From contig OZ010590.1 of assembly GCA_963932145.1 (NCBI GenBank), positions 51,243,112 through 51,307,111 on the forward strand: a DNA stretch of 64,000 nucleotides, written 5' to 3'. The notes beneath the pieces are model-generated. The model was not told where the DNA came from. It made no database searches and saw only the letters and a program-made list of their open reading frames with translations. Position 1 is the first letter of the stretch; each line of letters starts with the position of its first letter. Both the position numbers and the translations under genes were made by a program. Origin of the DNA: Acanthosepion lycidas (Eukaryota; Mollusca; Cephalopoda; Sepiida; Sepiidae). Shown piece after piece: positions 44,944 through 57,671 of this stretch.

Positions 44944-45323
44944 ACCTGGGCACGATTTGTTGTTACAGGCTAAAGTGTCAAACACGCTTCACACAGTCTT
45001 AGAGATATCATCCATCTCTCAGTTCCGAAACCGATAATGAATCATTGATTTGTATTCGTTATTGTATTGGTTGCTTTCGGAAAATAACATTTTACCTCAT
45101 ACACACCGACCTCATATTCAACACCTGCTTCATACCGCTCACTTTTACAGTCAGACGTGACACGCTCTAGAGATTTTTGATGTAAGGCGTAAACAGTACT
45201 AGCACCCAAATTTAATCAGCTTTTGTCTGACAATCCATGAGTAAAATATTTGCATTTAAAATGGATTTCCTATTCCTCATATAACATTTACAAAAACTAC
45301 AGGTAAGAACGATGAACTTGCTG

Positions 45324-45396
45324 GGCCGCGTGGCCTAATGGAAAAGGCGTCTGACTTCGAATCAGAAGATTGCGAGTTCGAGTCTCGTCGTGGTCG
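45324..45396 (+). tRNA. tRNA-Arg-TCG: tRNA-Arg(TCG), intact (unit 28)
   Basis: Identical to the copy at 10884; upstream CATATAAC subtype. Confidence 0.96.
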
Positions 45397-46036
45397 AATT
45401 TTGTTGTTCAACTAGATTCTGAAATCTTCTGGAATTTATTGCTGTGATACAGCACTGAATGTCCAATTAAGAAAAAGTCGCTCAGCACTAAAGAACAGCC
45501 TCTTTTAGTATATACGTAGATTTTCTTGAACTTCAAGTCCCATTTCTTCCAGCCTTGATAATTTTGTAATTTTTATTTTTTTTTATTTTTTTTCCGGCAG
45601 ACGTATCAGATTCGAAACATTGTAAATTCAGCTCCATTCGTTATTCTCTAGAAGTGGTTTTTAAAATAAAGCAAACATTTCGTGGAAAATTTTGACATGT
45701 GCGACAATGCCTGACGAATTCATGCCTCTGATTCCATCGGAGGTGTCTTGTCACGGAAACATCTACCAAAACATAGATTAAAAGGGCAAAGAAACTTTGA
45801 CGTATTTTAATCTCGGAAAAATGCCATCATATCGGGCGACGACAAGTATATTGATAGGTAATAAATGTCGTTGGAAAATTCATTTCACACATTGTAATCA
45901 AAATAGTTGTTCCGAGAAGCATGAAAATCACCAAATTCGTCTCAGTTGTCCGTATGTGGATTATGAACACCGTCAAATATGAAGAAATGATCTATAATGA
46001 TATTCCAGTTTGACGATTGAAACCAGAAGGCTTTAG

Positions 46037-46120
46037 GTCAGGGTGGCCGAGCGGTCTAAGGCGCTGCGTTTAGGTCGCAGTCGGGTCTTCCCGGCGTGGG
46101 TTCGAATCCCACTCCTGACA
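46037..46120 (+). tRNA. tRNA-Leu-TAG: tRNA-Leu(TAG), all stems paired (unit 29)
   Basis: Identical to the copy at 21425; upstream GATTGAAACCAGAAGG. Confidence 0.95.
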
Positions 46121-46522
46121 ATTGAACGACGTTATTTTCTTTTGCTATGATATATTTAGTCTTTCATGTAAAAAAATGAAAAAGAAAGAGCATTAAATTA
46201 AAAATCGCGTCTGTTGGCATGTCAATATTACGATCTAGAAGTTATGAAGAGCGTAAAAATACTAAAATGTTAATCATTTTGAAAACGATGCGTGCAATCG
46301 TACTGAACATAGGCTAGCTGTGTAAAATATAGTCATTCTTGAATACTAGACGAGTCCGTGGTCAATGTGCAGAAATTGAATTTGAAAATAAATTTACTTT
46401 CTTGAAAGTTAACTTTTCCTAAAAGTTTTATTTTCGCCGTAATTATTGATGGATTGAGAATTATTTCCGAGCCGAGATATCAAATTGAATTGGGAAAATA
46501 AAAAAAACCTATAGGAAAAGCA

Positions 46523-46594
46523 TTCCCACACCGGGAATCGAACCCGGGCCGCCTGGGTGAAAGCCAGGAATCCTAACCACTAGACCATGTGGGA
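46523..46594 (-). tRNA. tRNA-Glu-TTC: tRNA-Glu(TTC), intact (unit 29)
   Basis: Identical to the copy at 10432. Confidence 0.96.
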
Positions 46595-46974
46595 ACCTGG
46601 GCACGATTTGTTGTTACAGGCTAAAGTGTCAAACACGCTTCACACAGTCTTAGAGATATCATCCATCTCTCAGTTCCGAAACCGATAATGAATCATTGAT
46701 TTGTATTCGTTATTGTATTGGTTGCTTTCGGAAAATAACATTTTACCTCATACACACCGACCTCATATTCAACACCTGCTTCATACCGCTCACTTTTACA
46801 GTCAGACGTGACACGCTCTAGAGATTTTTGATGTAAGGCGTAAACAGTACTAGCACCCAAATTTAATCAGCTTTTGTCTGACAATCCATGAGTAAAATAT
46901 TTGCATTTAAAATGGATTTCTTTTTCCTCATAGAACATTTACAAAAACTACAGGTAAGAATGATGAACTTGCTG

Positions 46975-47047
46975 GGCCGCGTGGCCTAATGGAAAAGGCG
47001 TCTGACTTCGAATCAGAAGATTGCGAGTTCGAGTCTCGTCGTGGTCG
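46975..47047 (+). tRNA. tRNA-Arg-TCG: tRNA-Arg(TCG), intact (unit 29)
   Basis: Identical to the copy at 10884; upstream GTAAGAATG subtype. Confidence 0.96.
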
Positions 47048-47687
47048 AATTTTGTTGTTCAACTAGATTCTGAAATCTTCTGGAATTTATTGCTGTGATA
47101 CAGCACTGTATGTCCAATTAAGAAAAAGTCGCTCAGGACTAAAGAACAGCCTCTTTTAGTATATACGTAGATTTTCTTGAACTTCAAGTCCCATTTCTTC
47201 CAGCCTTGATAATTTTGTAATTTTTATTTTTTTTTATTTTTTTTCCGGCAGACGTATCAGATTCGAAACATTGTAAATTCAGCTCCATTCGTTATTCTCT
47301 AGAAGTGGTTTTTAAAATAAAGCAAACATTTCGTGGAAAATTTTGACATGTGCGACAATGCCTGACGAATTCATGCCTCTGATTCCATCGGAGGTGTCTT
47401 GTCACGGAAACATCTACCAAAACATAGATTAAAAGTGCAAAGAAACTTTGACGTATTTTAATCTCGGAAAAATGCCATCATATCGGGCGACGACAAGTAT
47501 ATTGATAGGTAATAAATGTCGTTGGAAAATTCATTTCACACATTGTAATCAAAATAGTTGTTCCGAGAAGCATGAAAATCACCAAATTCGTCTCAGTTGT
47601 CCGTATGTGGATTATGAACACCGTCAAATATGAAGAAATGTTCTATACTGATATTCCAGTTTGACGATCGCGATCAGCAGGCTTTAG

Positions 47688-47771
47688 GTCAGGGTGGCCG
47701 AGCGGTCTAAGGCGCTGCGTTTAGGTCGCAGTCGGGTCTTCCCGGCGTGGGTTCGAATCCCACTCCTGACA
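47688..47771 (+). tRNA. tRNA-Leu-TAG: tRNA-Leu(TAG), all stems paired (unit 30)
   Basis: Identical to the copy at 21425. Confidence 0.95.
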
Positions 47772-48173
47772 ATTGAACGACGTTATTTTCTTTTGCTATG
47801 ATATATTTAGTCTTTCATGTAAAAAAATGAAAAAGAAAGAGCATTAAATTAAAAATCGCGTCTGTTGGCATGTCAATATTACGATCTAGAAGTTATGAAG
47901 AGCGTAAAAATACTAAAATGTTAATCATTTTGAAAACGATGCGTGCAATCGTACTGAACATAGGCTAGCTGTGTAAAATATAGTCATTCTTGAATACTAG
48001 ACGAGTCCGTGGTCAATGTGCAGAAATTGAATTTGAAAATAAATTTACTTTCTTGAAAGTTAACTTTTCCTAAAAGTTTTATTTTCGCCGTAATTATTGA
48101 TGGATTGAGAATTATTTCCGAGCCGAGATATCAAATTGAATTGGGAAAATAAAAAAAACCTATAGGAAAAGCA

Positions 48174-48245
48174 TTCCCACACCGGGAATCGAACCCGGGC
48201 CGCCTGGGTGAAAGCCAGGAATCCTAACCACTAGACCATGTGGGA
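48174..48245 (-). tRNA. tRNA-Glu-TTC: tRNA-Glu(TTC), intact (unit 30)
   Basis: Identical to the copy at 10432. Confidence 0.96.
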
Positions 48246-48625
48246 ACCTGGGCACGATTTGTTGTTACAGGCTAAAGTGTCAAACACGCTTCACACAGTC
48301 TTAGAGATATCATCCATCTCTCAGTTCCGAAACCGATAATGAATCATTGATTTGTATTCGTTATTGTATTGGTTGCTTTCGGAAAATAACATTTTACCTC
48401 ATACACACCGACCTCATATTCAACACCTGCTTCATACCGCTCACTTTTACAGTCAGACGTGACACGCTCTAGAGATTTTTGATGTAAGGCGTAAACAGTA
48501 CTAGCACCCAAATTTAATCAGCTTTTGTCTGACAATCCATGAGTAAAATATTTGCATTTAAAATGGATTTCCTATTCCTCATATAACATTTACAAAAACT
48601 ACAGGTAAGAACGATGAACTTGCTG

Positions 48626-48698
48626 GGCCGCGTGGCCTAATGGAAAAGGCGTCTGACTTCGAATCAGAAGATTGCGAGTTCGAGTCTCGTCGTGGTCG
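48626..48698 (+). tRNA. tRNA-Arg-TCG: tRNA-Arg(TCG), intact (unit 30)
   Basis: Identical to the copy at 10884; CATATAAC subtype. Confidence 0.96.
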
Positions 48699-49335
48699 AA
48701 TTTTGTTGTTCAACTAGATTCTGAAATCTTCTGGAATTTATTGCTGTGATACAGCACTGAATGTCCAATTAAGAAAAAGTCGCTCAGCACTAAAGAACAG
48801 CCTCTTTTAGTATATACGTAGATTTTCTTGAACTTCAAGTCCCATTTCTTCCAGCCTTGATAATTTTGTAATTTTTATTTTTTTTTATTTTTTCGGCAGA
48901 CGTATCAGATTCGAAACATTGTAAATTCAGCTCCATTCGTTATTCTCTAGAAGTGGTTTTTAAAATAAAGCAAACATTTCGTGGAAAATTTTGACATGTG
49001 CGACAATGCCTGACGAATTCATGCCTCTGATTCCATCGGAGGTGTCTTGTCACGGAAACATCTACCAAAACATAGATTAAAAGGGCAAAGAAACTTTGAC
49101 GTATTTTAATCTCGGAAAAATGCCATCATATCGGGCGACGACAAGTATATTGATAGGTAATAAATGTCGTTGGAAAATTCATTTCACACATTGTAATCAA
49201 AATAGTTGTTCCGAGAAGCATGAAAATCACCAAATTCGTCTCAGTTGTCCGTATGTGGATTATGAACACCGTCAAATATGAAGAAATGATCTATAATGAT
49301 ATTCCAGTTTGACGATTGAAACCAGAAGGCTTTAG

Positions 49336-49419
49336 GTCAGGGTGGCCGAGCGGTCTAAGGCGCTGCGTTTAGGTCGCAGTCGGGTCTTCCCGGCGTGGGT
49401 TCGAATCCCACTCCTGACA
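49336..49419 (+). tRNA. tRNA-Leu-TAG: tRNA-Leu(TAG), all stems paired (unit 31)
   Basis: Identical to the copy at 21425. Confidence 0.95.
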
Positions 49420-49821
49420 ATTGAACGACGTTATTTTCTTTTGCTATGATATATTTAGTCTTTCATGTAAAAAAATGAAAAAGAAAGAGCATTAAATTAA
49501 AAATCGCGTCTGTTGGCATGTCAATATTACGATCTAGAAGTTATGAAGAGCGTAAAAATACTAAAATGTTAATCATTTTGAAAACGATGCGTGCAATCGT
49601 ACTGAACATAGGCTAGCTGTGTAAAATATAGTCATTCTTGAATACTAGACGAGTCCGTGGTCAATGTGCAGAAATTGAATTTGAAAATAAATTTACTTTC
49701 TTGAAAGTTAACTTTTCCTAAAAGTTTTATTTTCGCCGTAATTATTGATGGATTGAGAATTATTTCCGAGCCGAGATATCAAATTGAATTGGGAAAATAA
49801 AAAAAACCTATAGGAAAAGCA

Positions 49822-49893
49822 TTCCCACACCGGGAATCGAACCCGGGCCGCCTGGGTGAAAGCCAGGAATCCTAACCACTAGACCATGTGGGA
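49822..49893 (-). tRNA. tRNA-Glu-TTC: tRNA-Glu(TTC), intact (unit 31)
   Basis: Identical to the copy at 10432. Confidence 0.96.
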
Positions 49894-50273
49894 ACCTGGG
49901 CACGATTTGTTGTTACAGGCTAAAGTGTCAAACACGCTTCACACAGTCTTAGAGATATCATCCATCTCTCAGTTCCGAAACCGATAATGAATCATTGATT
50001 TGTATTCGTTATTGTATTGGTTGCTTTCGGAAAATAACATTTTACCTCATACACACCGACCTCATATTCAACACCTGCTTCATACCGCTCACTTTTACAG
50101 TCAGACGTGACACGCTCTAGAGATTTTTGATGTAAGGCGTAAACAGTACTAGCACCCAAATTTAATCAGCTTTTGTCTGACAATCCATGAGTAAAATATT
50201 TGCATTTAAAATGGATTTCCTTTTCCTCATAGAACATTTACAAAAACTACAGGTAAGAATGATGAACTTGCTG

Positions 50274-50346
50274 GGCCGCGTGGCCTAATGGAAAAGGCGT
50301 CTGACTTCGAATCAGAAGATTGCGAGTTCGAGTCTCGTCGTGGTCG
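50274..50346 (+). tRNA. tRNA-Arg-TCG: tRNA-Arg(TCG), intact (unit 31)
   Basis: Identical to the copy at 10884; GTAAGAATG subtype. Confidence 0.96.
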
Positions 50347-50986
50347 AATTTTGTTGTTCAACTAGATTCTGAAATCTTCTGGAATTTATTGCTGTGATAC
50401 AGCACTGAATGTCCAATTAAGAAAAAGTCGCTCAGGACTAAAGAACAGCCTCTTTTAGTATATACGTAGATTTTCTTGAACTTCAAGTCCCATTTCTTCC
50501 AGCCTTGATAATTTTGTAATTTTTATTTTTTTTTATTTTTTTTCCGGCAGACGTATCAGATTCGAAACATTGTAAATTCAGCTCCATTCGTTATTCTCTA
50601 GAAGTGGTTTTTAAAATAAAGCAAACATTTCGTGGAAAATTTTGACATGTGCGACAATGCCTGACGAATTCATGCCTCTGATTCCATCGGAGGTGTCTTG
50701 TCACGGAAACATCTACCAAAACATAGATTAAAAGTGCAAAGAAACTTTGACGTATTTTAATCTCGGAAAAATGCCATCATATCGGGCGACGACAAGTATA
50801 TTGATAGGTAATAAATGTCGTTGGAAAATTCATTTCACACATTGTAATCAAAATAGTTGTTCCGAGAAGCATGAAAATCACCAAATTCGTCTCAGTTGTC
50901 TGTATGTGGATTATGAACACCGTCAAATATGAAGAAATGTTCTATACTGATATTCCAGTTTGACGATCGCGATCAGCAGGCTTTAG

Positions 50987-51070
50987 GTCAGGGTGGCCGA
51001 GCGGTCTAAGGCGCTGCGTTTAGGTCGCAGTCGGGTCTTCCCGGCGTGGGTTCGAATCCCACTCCTGACA
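50987..51070 (+). tRNA. tRNA-Leu-TAG: tRNA-Leu(TAG), all stems paired (unit 32)
   Basis: Identical to the copy at 21425. Confidence 0.95.
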
Positions 51071-51472
51071 ATTGAACGACGTTATTTTCTTTTGCTATGA
51101 TATATTTAGTCTTTCATGTAAAAAAATGAAAAAGAAAGAGCATTAAATTAAAAATCGCGTCTGTTGGCATGTCAATATTACGATCTAGAAGTTATGAAGA
51201 GCGTAAAAATACTAAAATGTTAATCATTTTGAAAACGATGCGTGCAATCGTACTGAACATAGGCTAGCTGTGTAAAATATAGTCATTCTTGAATACTAGA
51301 CGAGTCCGTGGTCAATGTGCAGAAATTGAATTTGAAAATAAATTTACTTTCTTGAAAGTTAACTTTTCCTAAAAGTTTTATTTTCGCCGTAATTATTGAT
51401 GGATTGAGAATTATTTCCGAGCCGAGATATCAAATTGAATTGGGAAAATAAAAAAAACCTATAGGAAAAGCA

Positions 51473-51544
51473 TTCCCACACCGGGAATCGAACCCGGGCC
51501 GCCTGGGTGAAAGCCAGGAATCCTAACCACTAGACCATGTGGGA
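51473..51544 (-). tRNA. tRNA-Glu-TTC: tRNA-Glu(TTC), intact (unit 32)
   Basis: Identical to the copy at 10432. Confidence 0.96.
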
Positions 51545-51924
51545 ACCTGGGCACGATTTGTTGTTACAGGCTAAAGTGTCAAACACGCTTCACACAGTCT
51601 TAGAGATATCATCCATCTCTCAGTTCCGAAACCGATAATGAATCATTGATTTGTATTCGTTATTGTATTGGTTGCTTTCGGAAAATAACATTTTACCTCA
51701 TACACACCGACCTCATATTCAACACCTGCTTCATACCGCTCACTTTTACAGTCAGACGTGACACGCTCTAGAGATTTTTGATGTAAGGCGTAAACAGTAC
51801 TAGCACCCAAATTTAATCAGCTTTTGTCTGACAATCCATGAGTAAAATATTTGCATTTAAAATGGATTTCCTATTCCTCATATAACATTTACAAAAACTA
51901 CAGGTAAGAACGATGAACTTGCTG

Positions 51925-51997
51925 GGCCGCGTGGCCTAATGGAAAAGGCGTCTGACTTCGAATCAGAAGATTGCGAGTTCGAGTCTCGTCGTGGTCG
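51925..51997 (+). tRNA. tRNA-Arg-TCG: tRNA-Arg(TCG), intact (unit 32)
   Basis: Identical to the copy at 10884; CATATAAC subtype. Confidence 0.96.
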
Positions 51998-52637
51998 AAT
52001 TTTGTTGTTCAACTAGATTCTGAAATCTTCTGGAATTTATTGCTGTGATACAGCACTGAATGTCCAATTAAGAAAAAGTCGCTCAGCACTAAAGAACAGC
52101 CTCTTTTAGTATATACGTAGATTTTCTTGAACTTCAAGTCCCATTTCTTCCAGCCTTGATAATTTTGTAATTTTTATTTTTTTTTATTTTTTTTCCGGCA
52201 GACGTATCAGATTCGAAACATTGTAAATTCAGCTCCATTCGTTATTCTCTAGAAGTGGTTTTTAAAATAAAGCAAACATTTCGTGGAAAATTTTGACATG
52301 TGCGACAATGCCTGACGAATTCATGCCTCTGATTCCATCGGAGGTGTCTTGTCACGGAAACATCTACCAAAACATAGATTAAAAGGGCAAAGAAACTTTG
52401 ACGTATTTTAATCTCGGAAAAATGCCATCATATCGGGCGACGACAAGTATATTGATAGGTAATAAATGTCGTTGGAAAATTCATTTCACACATTGTAATC
52501 AAAATAGTTGTTCCGAGAAGCATGAAAATCACCAAATTCGTCTCAGTTGTCCGTATGTGGATTATGAACACCGTCAAATATGAAGAAATGATCTATAATG
52601 ATATTCCAGTTTGACGATTGAAACCAGAAGGCTTTAG

Positions 52638-52721
52638 GTCAGGGTGGCCGAGCGGTCTAAGGCGCTGCGTTTAGGTCGCAGTCGGGTCTTCCCGGCGTGG
52701 GTTCGAATCCCACTCCTGACA
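52638..52721 (+). tRNA. tRNA-Leu-TAG: tRNA-Leu(TAG), all stems paired (unit 33)
   Basis: Identical to the copy at 21425. Confidence 0.95.
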
Positions 52722-53123
52722 ATTGAACGACGTTATTTTCTTTTGCTATGATATATTTAGTCTTTCATGTAAAAAAATGAAAAAGAAAGAGCATTAAATT
52801 AAAAATCGCGTCTGTTGGCATGTCAATATTACGATCTAGAAGTTATGAAGAGCGTAAAAATACTAAAATGTTAATCATTTTGAAAACGATGCGTGCAATC
52901 GTACTGAACATAGGCTAGCTGTGTAAAATATAGTCATTCTTGAATACTAGACGAGTCCGTGGTCAATGTGCAGAAATTGAATTTGAAAATAAATTTACTT
53001 TCTTGAAAGTTAACTTTTCCTAAAAGTTTTATTTTCGCCGTAATTATTGATGGATTGAGAATTATTTCCGAGCCGAGATATCAAATTGAATTGGGAAAAT
53101 AAAAAAAACCTATAGGAAAAGCA

Positions 53124-53195
53124 TTCCCACACCGGGAATCGAACCCGGGCCGCCTGGGTGAAAGCCAGGAATCCTAACCACTAGACCATGTGGGA
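53124..53195 (-). tRNA. tRNA-Glu-TTC: tRNA-Glu(TTC), intact (unit 33)
   Basis: Identical to the copy at 10432. Confidence 0.96.
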
Positions 53196-53575
53196 ACCTG
53201 GGCACGATTTGTTGTTACAGGCTAAAGTGTCAAACACGCTTCACACAGTCTTAGAGATATCATCCATCTCTCAGTTCCGAAACCGATAATGAATCATTGA
53301 TTTGTATTCGTTATTGTATTGGTTGCTTTCGGAAAATAACATTTTACCTCATACACACCGACCTCATATTCAACACCTGCTTCATACCGCTCACTTTTAC
53401 AGTCAGACGTGACACGCTCTAGAGATTTTTGATGTAAGGCGTAAACAGTACTAGCACCCAAATTTAATCAGCTTTTGTCTGACAATCCATGAGTAAAATA
53501 TTTGCATTTAAAATGGATTTCTTTTTCCTCATAGAACATTTACAAAAACTACAGGTAAGAATGATGAACTTGCTG

Positions 53576-53648
53576 GGCCGCGTGGCCTAATGGAAAAGGC
53601 GTCTGACTTCGAATCAGAAGATTGCGAGTTCGAGTCTCGTCGTGGTCG
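53576..53648 (+). tRNA. tRNA-Arg-TCG: tRNA-Arg(TCG), intact (unit 33)
   Basis: Identical to the copy at 10884; GTAAGAATG subtype. Confidence 0.96.
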
Positions 53649-54288
53649 AATTTTGTTGTTCAACTAGATTCTGAAATCTTCTGGAATTTATTGCTGTGAT
53701 ACAGCACTGTATGTCCAATTAAGAAAAAGTCGCTCAGGACTAAAGAACAGCCTCTTTTAGTATATACGTAGATTTTCTTGAACTTCAAGTCCCATTTCTT
53801 CCAGCCTTGATAATTTTGTAATTTTTATTTTTTTTTATTTTTTTTCCGGCAGACGTATCAGATTCGAAACATTGTAAATTCAGCTCCATTCGTTATTCTC
53901 TAGAAGTGGTTTTTAAAATAAAGCAAACATTTCGTGGAAAATTTTGACATGTGCGACAATGCCTGACGAATTCATGCCTCTGATTCCATCGGAGGTGTCT
54001 TGTCACGGAAACATCTACCAAAACATAGATTAAAAGTGCAAAGAAACTTTGACGTATTTTAATCTCGGAAAAATGCCATCATATCGGGCGACGACAAGTA
54101 TATTGATAGGTAATAAATGTCGTTGGAAAATTAATTTCACACATTGTAATCAAAATAGTTGTTCCGAGAAGCATGAAAATCACCAAATTCGTCTCAGTTG
54201 TCCGTATGTGGATTATGAACACCGTCAAATATGAAGAAATGTTCTATAATGATATTCCAGTTTGACGATCGAGATCAGCAGGCTTTAG

Positions 54289-54372
54289 GTCAGGGTGGCC
54301 GAGCGGTCTAAGGCGCTGCGTTTAGGTCGCAGTCGGGTCTTCCCGGCGTGGGTTCGAATCCCACTCCTGACA
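54289..54372 (+). tRNA. tRNA-Leu-TAG: tRNA-Leu(TAG), all stems paired (unit 34)
   Basis: Identical to the copy at 21425; upstream GATCGAGATCAG. Confidence 0.95.
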
Positions 54373-54774
54373 ATTGAACGACGTTATTTTCTTTTGCTAT
54401 GATATATTTAGTCTTTCATGTAAAAAAATGAAAAAGAAAGAGCATTAAATTAAAAATCGCGTCTGTTGGCATGTCAATATTACGATCTAGAAGTTATGAA
54501 GAGCGTAAAAATACTAAAATGTTAATCATTTTGAAAACGATGCGTGCAATCGTACTGAACATAGGCTAGCTGTGTAAAATATAGTCATTCTTGAATACTA
54601 GACGAGTCCGTGGTCAATGTGCAGAAATTGAATTTGAAAATAAATTTACTTTCTTGAAAGTTAACTTTTCCTAAAAGTTTTATTTTCGCCGTAATTATTG
54701 ATGGATTGAGAATTATTTCCGAGCCGAGATATCAAATTGAATAGGGAAAATAAAAAAAACCTATAGGAAAAGCA

Positions 54775-54846
54775 TTCCCACACCGGGAATCGAACCCGGG
54801 CCGCCTGGGTGAAAGCCAGGAATCCTAACCACTAGACCATGTGGGA
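54775..54846 (-). tRNA. tRNA-Glu-TTC: tRNA-Glu(TTC), intact (unit 34)
   Basis: Identical to the copy at 10432; 5' flank CCTAGGCACG, shared with unit 37. Confidence 0.96.
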
Positions 54847-55226
54847 ACCTAGGCACGATTTGTTGTTACAGGCTAAAGTGTCAAACACGCTTCACACAGT
54901 CTTAGAGATATCATCCATCTCTCAGTTCCGAAACCGATAATGAATCATTGATTTGTATTCGTTATTGTATTGGTTGCTTTCGGAAAATAACATTTTACCT
55001 CATACACACCGACCTCATATTCAACACCTGCTTCATACCGCTCACTTTTACAGTCAGACGTGACACGCTCTAGAGATTTTTGATGTAAGGCGTAAACAGT
55101 ACTAGCACCCAAATTTAATCAGCTTTTGTCTGACAATCCATGAGTAAAATATTTGCATTTAAAATGGATTTCCTATTCCTCATATAACATTTACAAAAAC
55201 TACAGGTAAGAACGATGAACTTGCTG

Positions 55227-55299
55227 GGCCGCGTGGCCTAATGGAAAAGGCGTCTGACTTCGAATCAGAAGATTGCGAGTTCGAGTCTCGTCGTGGTCG
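55227..55299 (+). tRNA. tRNA-Arg-TCG: tRNA-Arg(TCG), intact (unit 34)
   Basis: Identical to the copy at 10884; GATAGTTTCG downstream, shared with unit 37. Confidence 0.96.
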
Positions 55300-55936
55300 A
55301 ATTTTGTTGTTCAACTAGATTCTGAAATCTTCTGGAATTTATTGCTGTGATACAGCACTGAATGTCCAATTAAGAAAAAGTCGCTCAGCACTAAAGAACA
55401 GCCTCTTTTAGTATATACGTAGATTTTCTTGAACTTCAAGTCCCATTTCTTCCAGCCTTGATAGTTTCGTAATTTTTATTTTTTTTTATTTTTTCGGCAG
55501 ACGTATCAGATTCGAAACATTGTAAATTCAGCTCCATTCGTTATTCTCTAGAAGTGGTTTTTAAAATAAAGCAAACATTTCGTGGAAAATTTTGACATGT
55601 GCGACAATGCCTGACGAATTCATGCCTCTGATTCCATCGGAGGTGTCTTGACACGGAAACATCTACCAAAACATAGATTAAAAGGGCAAAGAAACTTTGA
55701 CGTATTTTAATCTCGGAAAAATGCCATCATATCGGGCGACGACAAGTATATTGATAGGTAATAAATGTCGTTGGAAAATTCATTTCACACATTGTAATCA
55801 AAATAGTTGTTCCGAGAAGCATGAAAATCACCAAATTCGTCTCAGTTGTCCGTATGTGGATTATGAACACCGTCAAATATGAAGAAATGATCTATAATGA
55901 TATTCCAGTTTGACGATTGAAACCAGAAGGCTTTAG

Positions 55937-56020
55937 GTCAGGGTGGCCGAGCGGTCTAAGGCGCTGCGTTTAGGTCGCAGTCGGGTCTTCCCGGCGTGGG
56001 TTCGAATCCCACTCCTGACA
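55937..56020 (+). tRNA. tRNA-Leu-TAG: tRNA-Leu(TAG), all stems paired (unit 35)
   Basis: Identical to the copy at 21425. Confidence 0.95.
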
Positions 56021-56422
56021 ATTGAACGACGTTATTTTCTTTTGCTATGATATATTTAGTCTTTCATGTAAAAAAATGAAAAAGAAAGAGCATTAAATTA
56101 AAAATCGCGTCTGTTGGCATGTCAATATTACGATCTAGAAGTTATGAAGAGCGTAAAAATACTAAAATGTTAATCATTTTGAAAACGATGCGTGCAATCG
56201 TACTGAACATAGGCTAGCTGTGTAAAATATAGTCATTCTTGAATACTAGACGAGTCCGTGGTCAATGTGCAGAAATTGAATTTGAAAATAAATTTACTTT
56301 CTTGAAAGTTAACTTTTCCTAAAAGTTTTATTTTCGCCGTAATTATTGATGGATTGAGAATTATTTCCGAGCCGAGATATCAAATTGAATTGGGAAAATA
56401 AAAAAAACCTATAGGAAAAGCA

Positions 56423-56494
56423 TTCCCACACCGGGAATCGAACCCGGGCCGCCTGGGTGAAAGCCAGGAATCCTAACCACTAGACCATGTGGGA
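56423..56494 (-). tRNA. tRNA-Glu-TTC: tRNA-Glu(TTC), intact (unit 35)
   Basis: Identical to the copy at 10432. Confidence 0.96.
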
Positions 56495-56874
56495 ACCTGG
56501 GCACGATTTGTTGTTACAGGCTAAAGTGTCAAACACGCTTCACACAGTCTTAGAGATATCATCCATCTCTCAGTTCCGAAACCGATAATGAATCATTGAT
56601 TTGTATTCGTTATTGTATTGGTTGCTTTCGGAAAATAACATTTTACCTCATACACACCGACCTCATATTCAACACCTGCTTCATACCGCTCACTTTTACA
56701 GTCAGACGTGACACGCTCTAGAGATTTTTGATGTAAGGCGTAAACAGTACTAGCACCCAAATTTAATCAGCTTTTGTCTGACAATCCATGAGTAAAATAT
56801 TTGCATTTAAAATGGATTTCTTTTTCCTCATAGAACATTTACAAAAACTACAGGTAAGAATGATGAACTTGCTG

Positions 56875-56947
56875 GGCCGCGTGGCCTAATGGAAAAGGCG
56901 TCTGACTTCGAATCAGAAGATTGCGAGTTCGAGTCTCGTCGTGGTCG
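56875..56947 (+). tRNA. tRNA-Arg-TCG: tRNA-Arg(TCG), intact (unit 35)
   Basis: Identical to the copy at 10884. Confidence 0.96.
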
Positions 56948-57587
56948 AATTTTGTTGTTCAACTAGATTCTGAAATCTTCTGGAATTTATTGCTGTGATA
57001 CAGCACTGTATGTCCAATTAAGAAAAAGTCGCTCAGGACTAAAGAACAGCCTCTTTTAGTATATACGTAGATTTTCTTGAACTTCAAGTCCCATTTCTTC
57101 CAGCCTTGATAATTTTGTAATTTTTATTTTTTTTTATTTTTTTTCCGGCAGACGTATCAGATTCGAAACATTGTAAATTCAGCTCCATTCGTTATTCTCT
57201 AGAAGTGGTTTTTAAAATAAAGCAAACATTTCGTGGAAAATTTTGACATGTGCGACAATGCCTGACGAATTCATGCCTCTGATTCCATCGGAGGTGTCTT
57301 GACACGGAAACATCTACCAAAACATAGATTAAAAGGGCAAAGAAACTTTGACGTATTTTAATCTCGGAAAAATGCCATCATATCGGGCGACGACAAGTAT
57401 ATTGATAGGTAATAAATGTCGTTGGAAAATTCATTTCACACATTGTAATCAAAATAGTTGTTCCGAGAAGCATGAAAATCACCAAATTCGTCTCAGTTGT
57501 CCGTATGTGGATTATGAACACCGTCAAATATGAAGAAATGTTCTATAATGATATTCCAGTTTGACGATCGAGATCAGCAGGCTTTAG

Positions 57588-57671
57588 GTCAGGGTGGCCG
57601 AGCGGTCTAAGGCGCTGCGTTTAGGTCGCAGTCGGGTCTTCCCGGCGTGGGTTCGAATCCCACTCCTGACA
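57588..57671 (+). tRNA. tRNA-Leu-TAG: tRNA-Leu(TAG), all stems paired (unit 36)
   Basis: Identical to the copy at 21425; unit 36 mixes the two alternating subtypes. Confidence 0.95.

Larger units (their letters stand above)
44140..57340. repeat. Higher-order repeat of alternating unit subtypes (units 28-35)
   Basis: Units alternate between two subtypes. Units 28, 30, 32 and 34 have AGTGCAAAG before the ORF, GATCGCGATCAG or GATCGAGATCAG before Leu, and CATATAAC before Arg. Units 29, 31, 33 and 35 have AGGGCAAAG, GATTGAAACCAGAAGG, a CTTTTCC or TTTTTCC change and GTAAGAATG before Arg. Leu copies two units apart are 3299-3302 bp apart. A four-unit period of about 6601 bp is suggested because units 28 and 32 share a rare CCG to CTG change in the ORF, units 29 and 33 share TTCTTTTTCC, and units 27 and 31 share TTCCTTTTCC. 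Confidence 0.75.
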
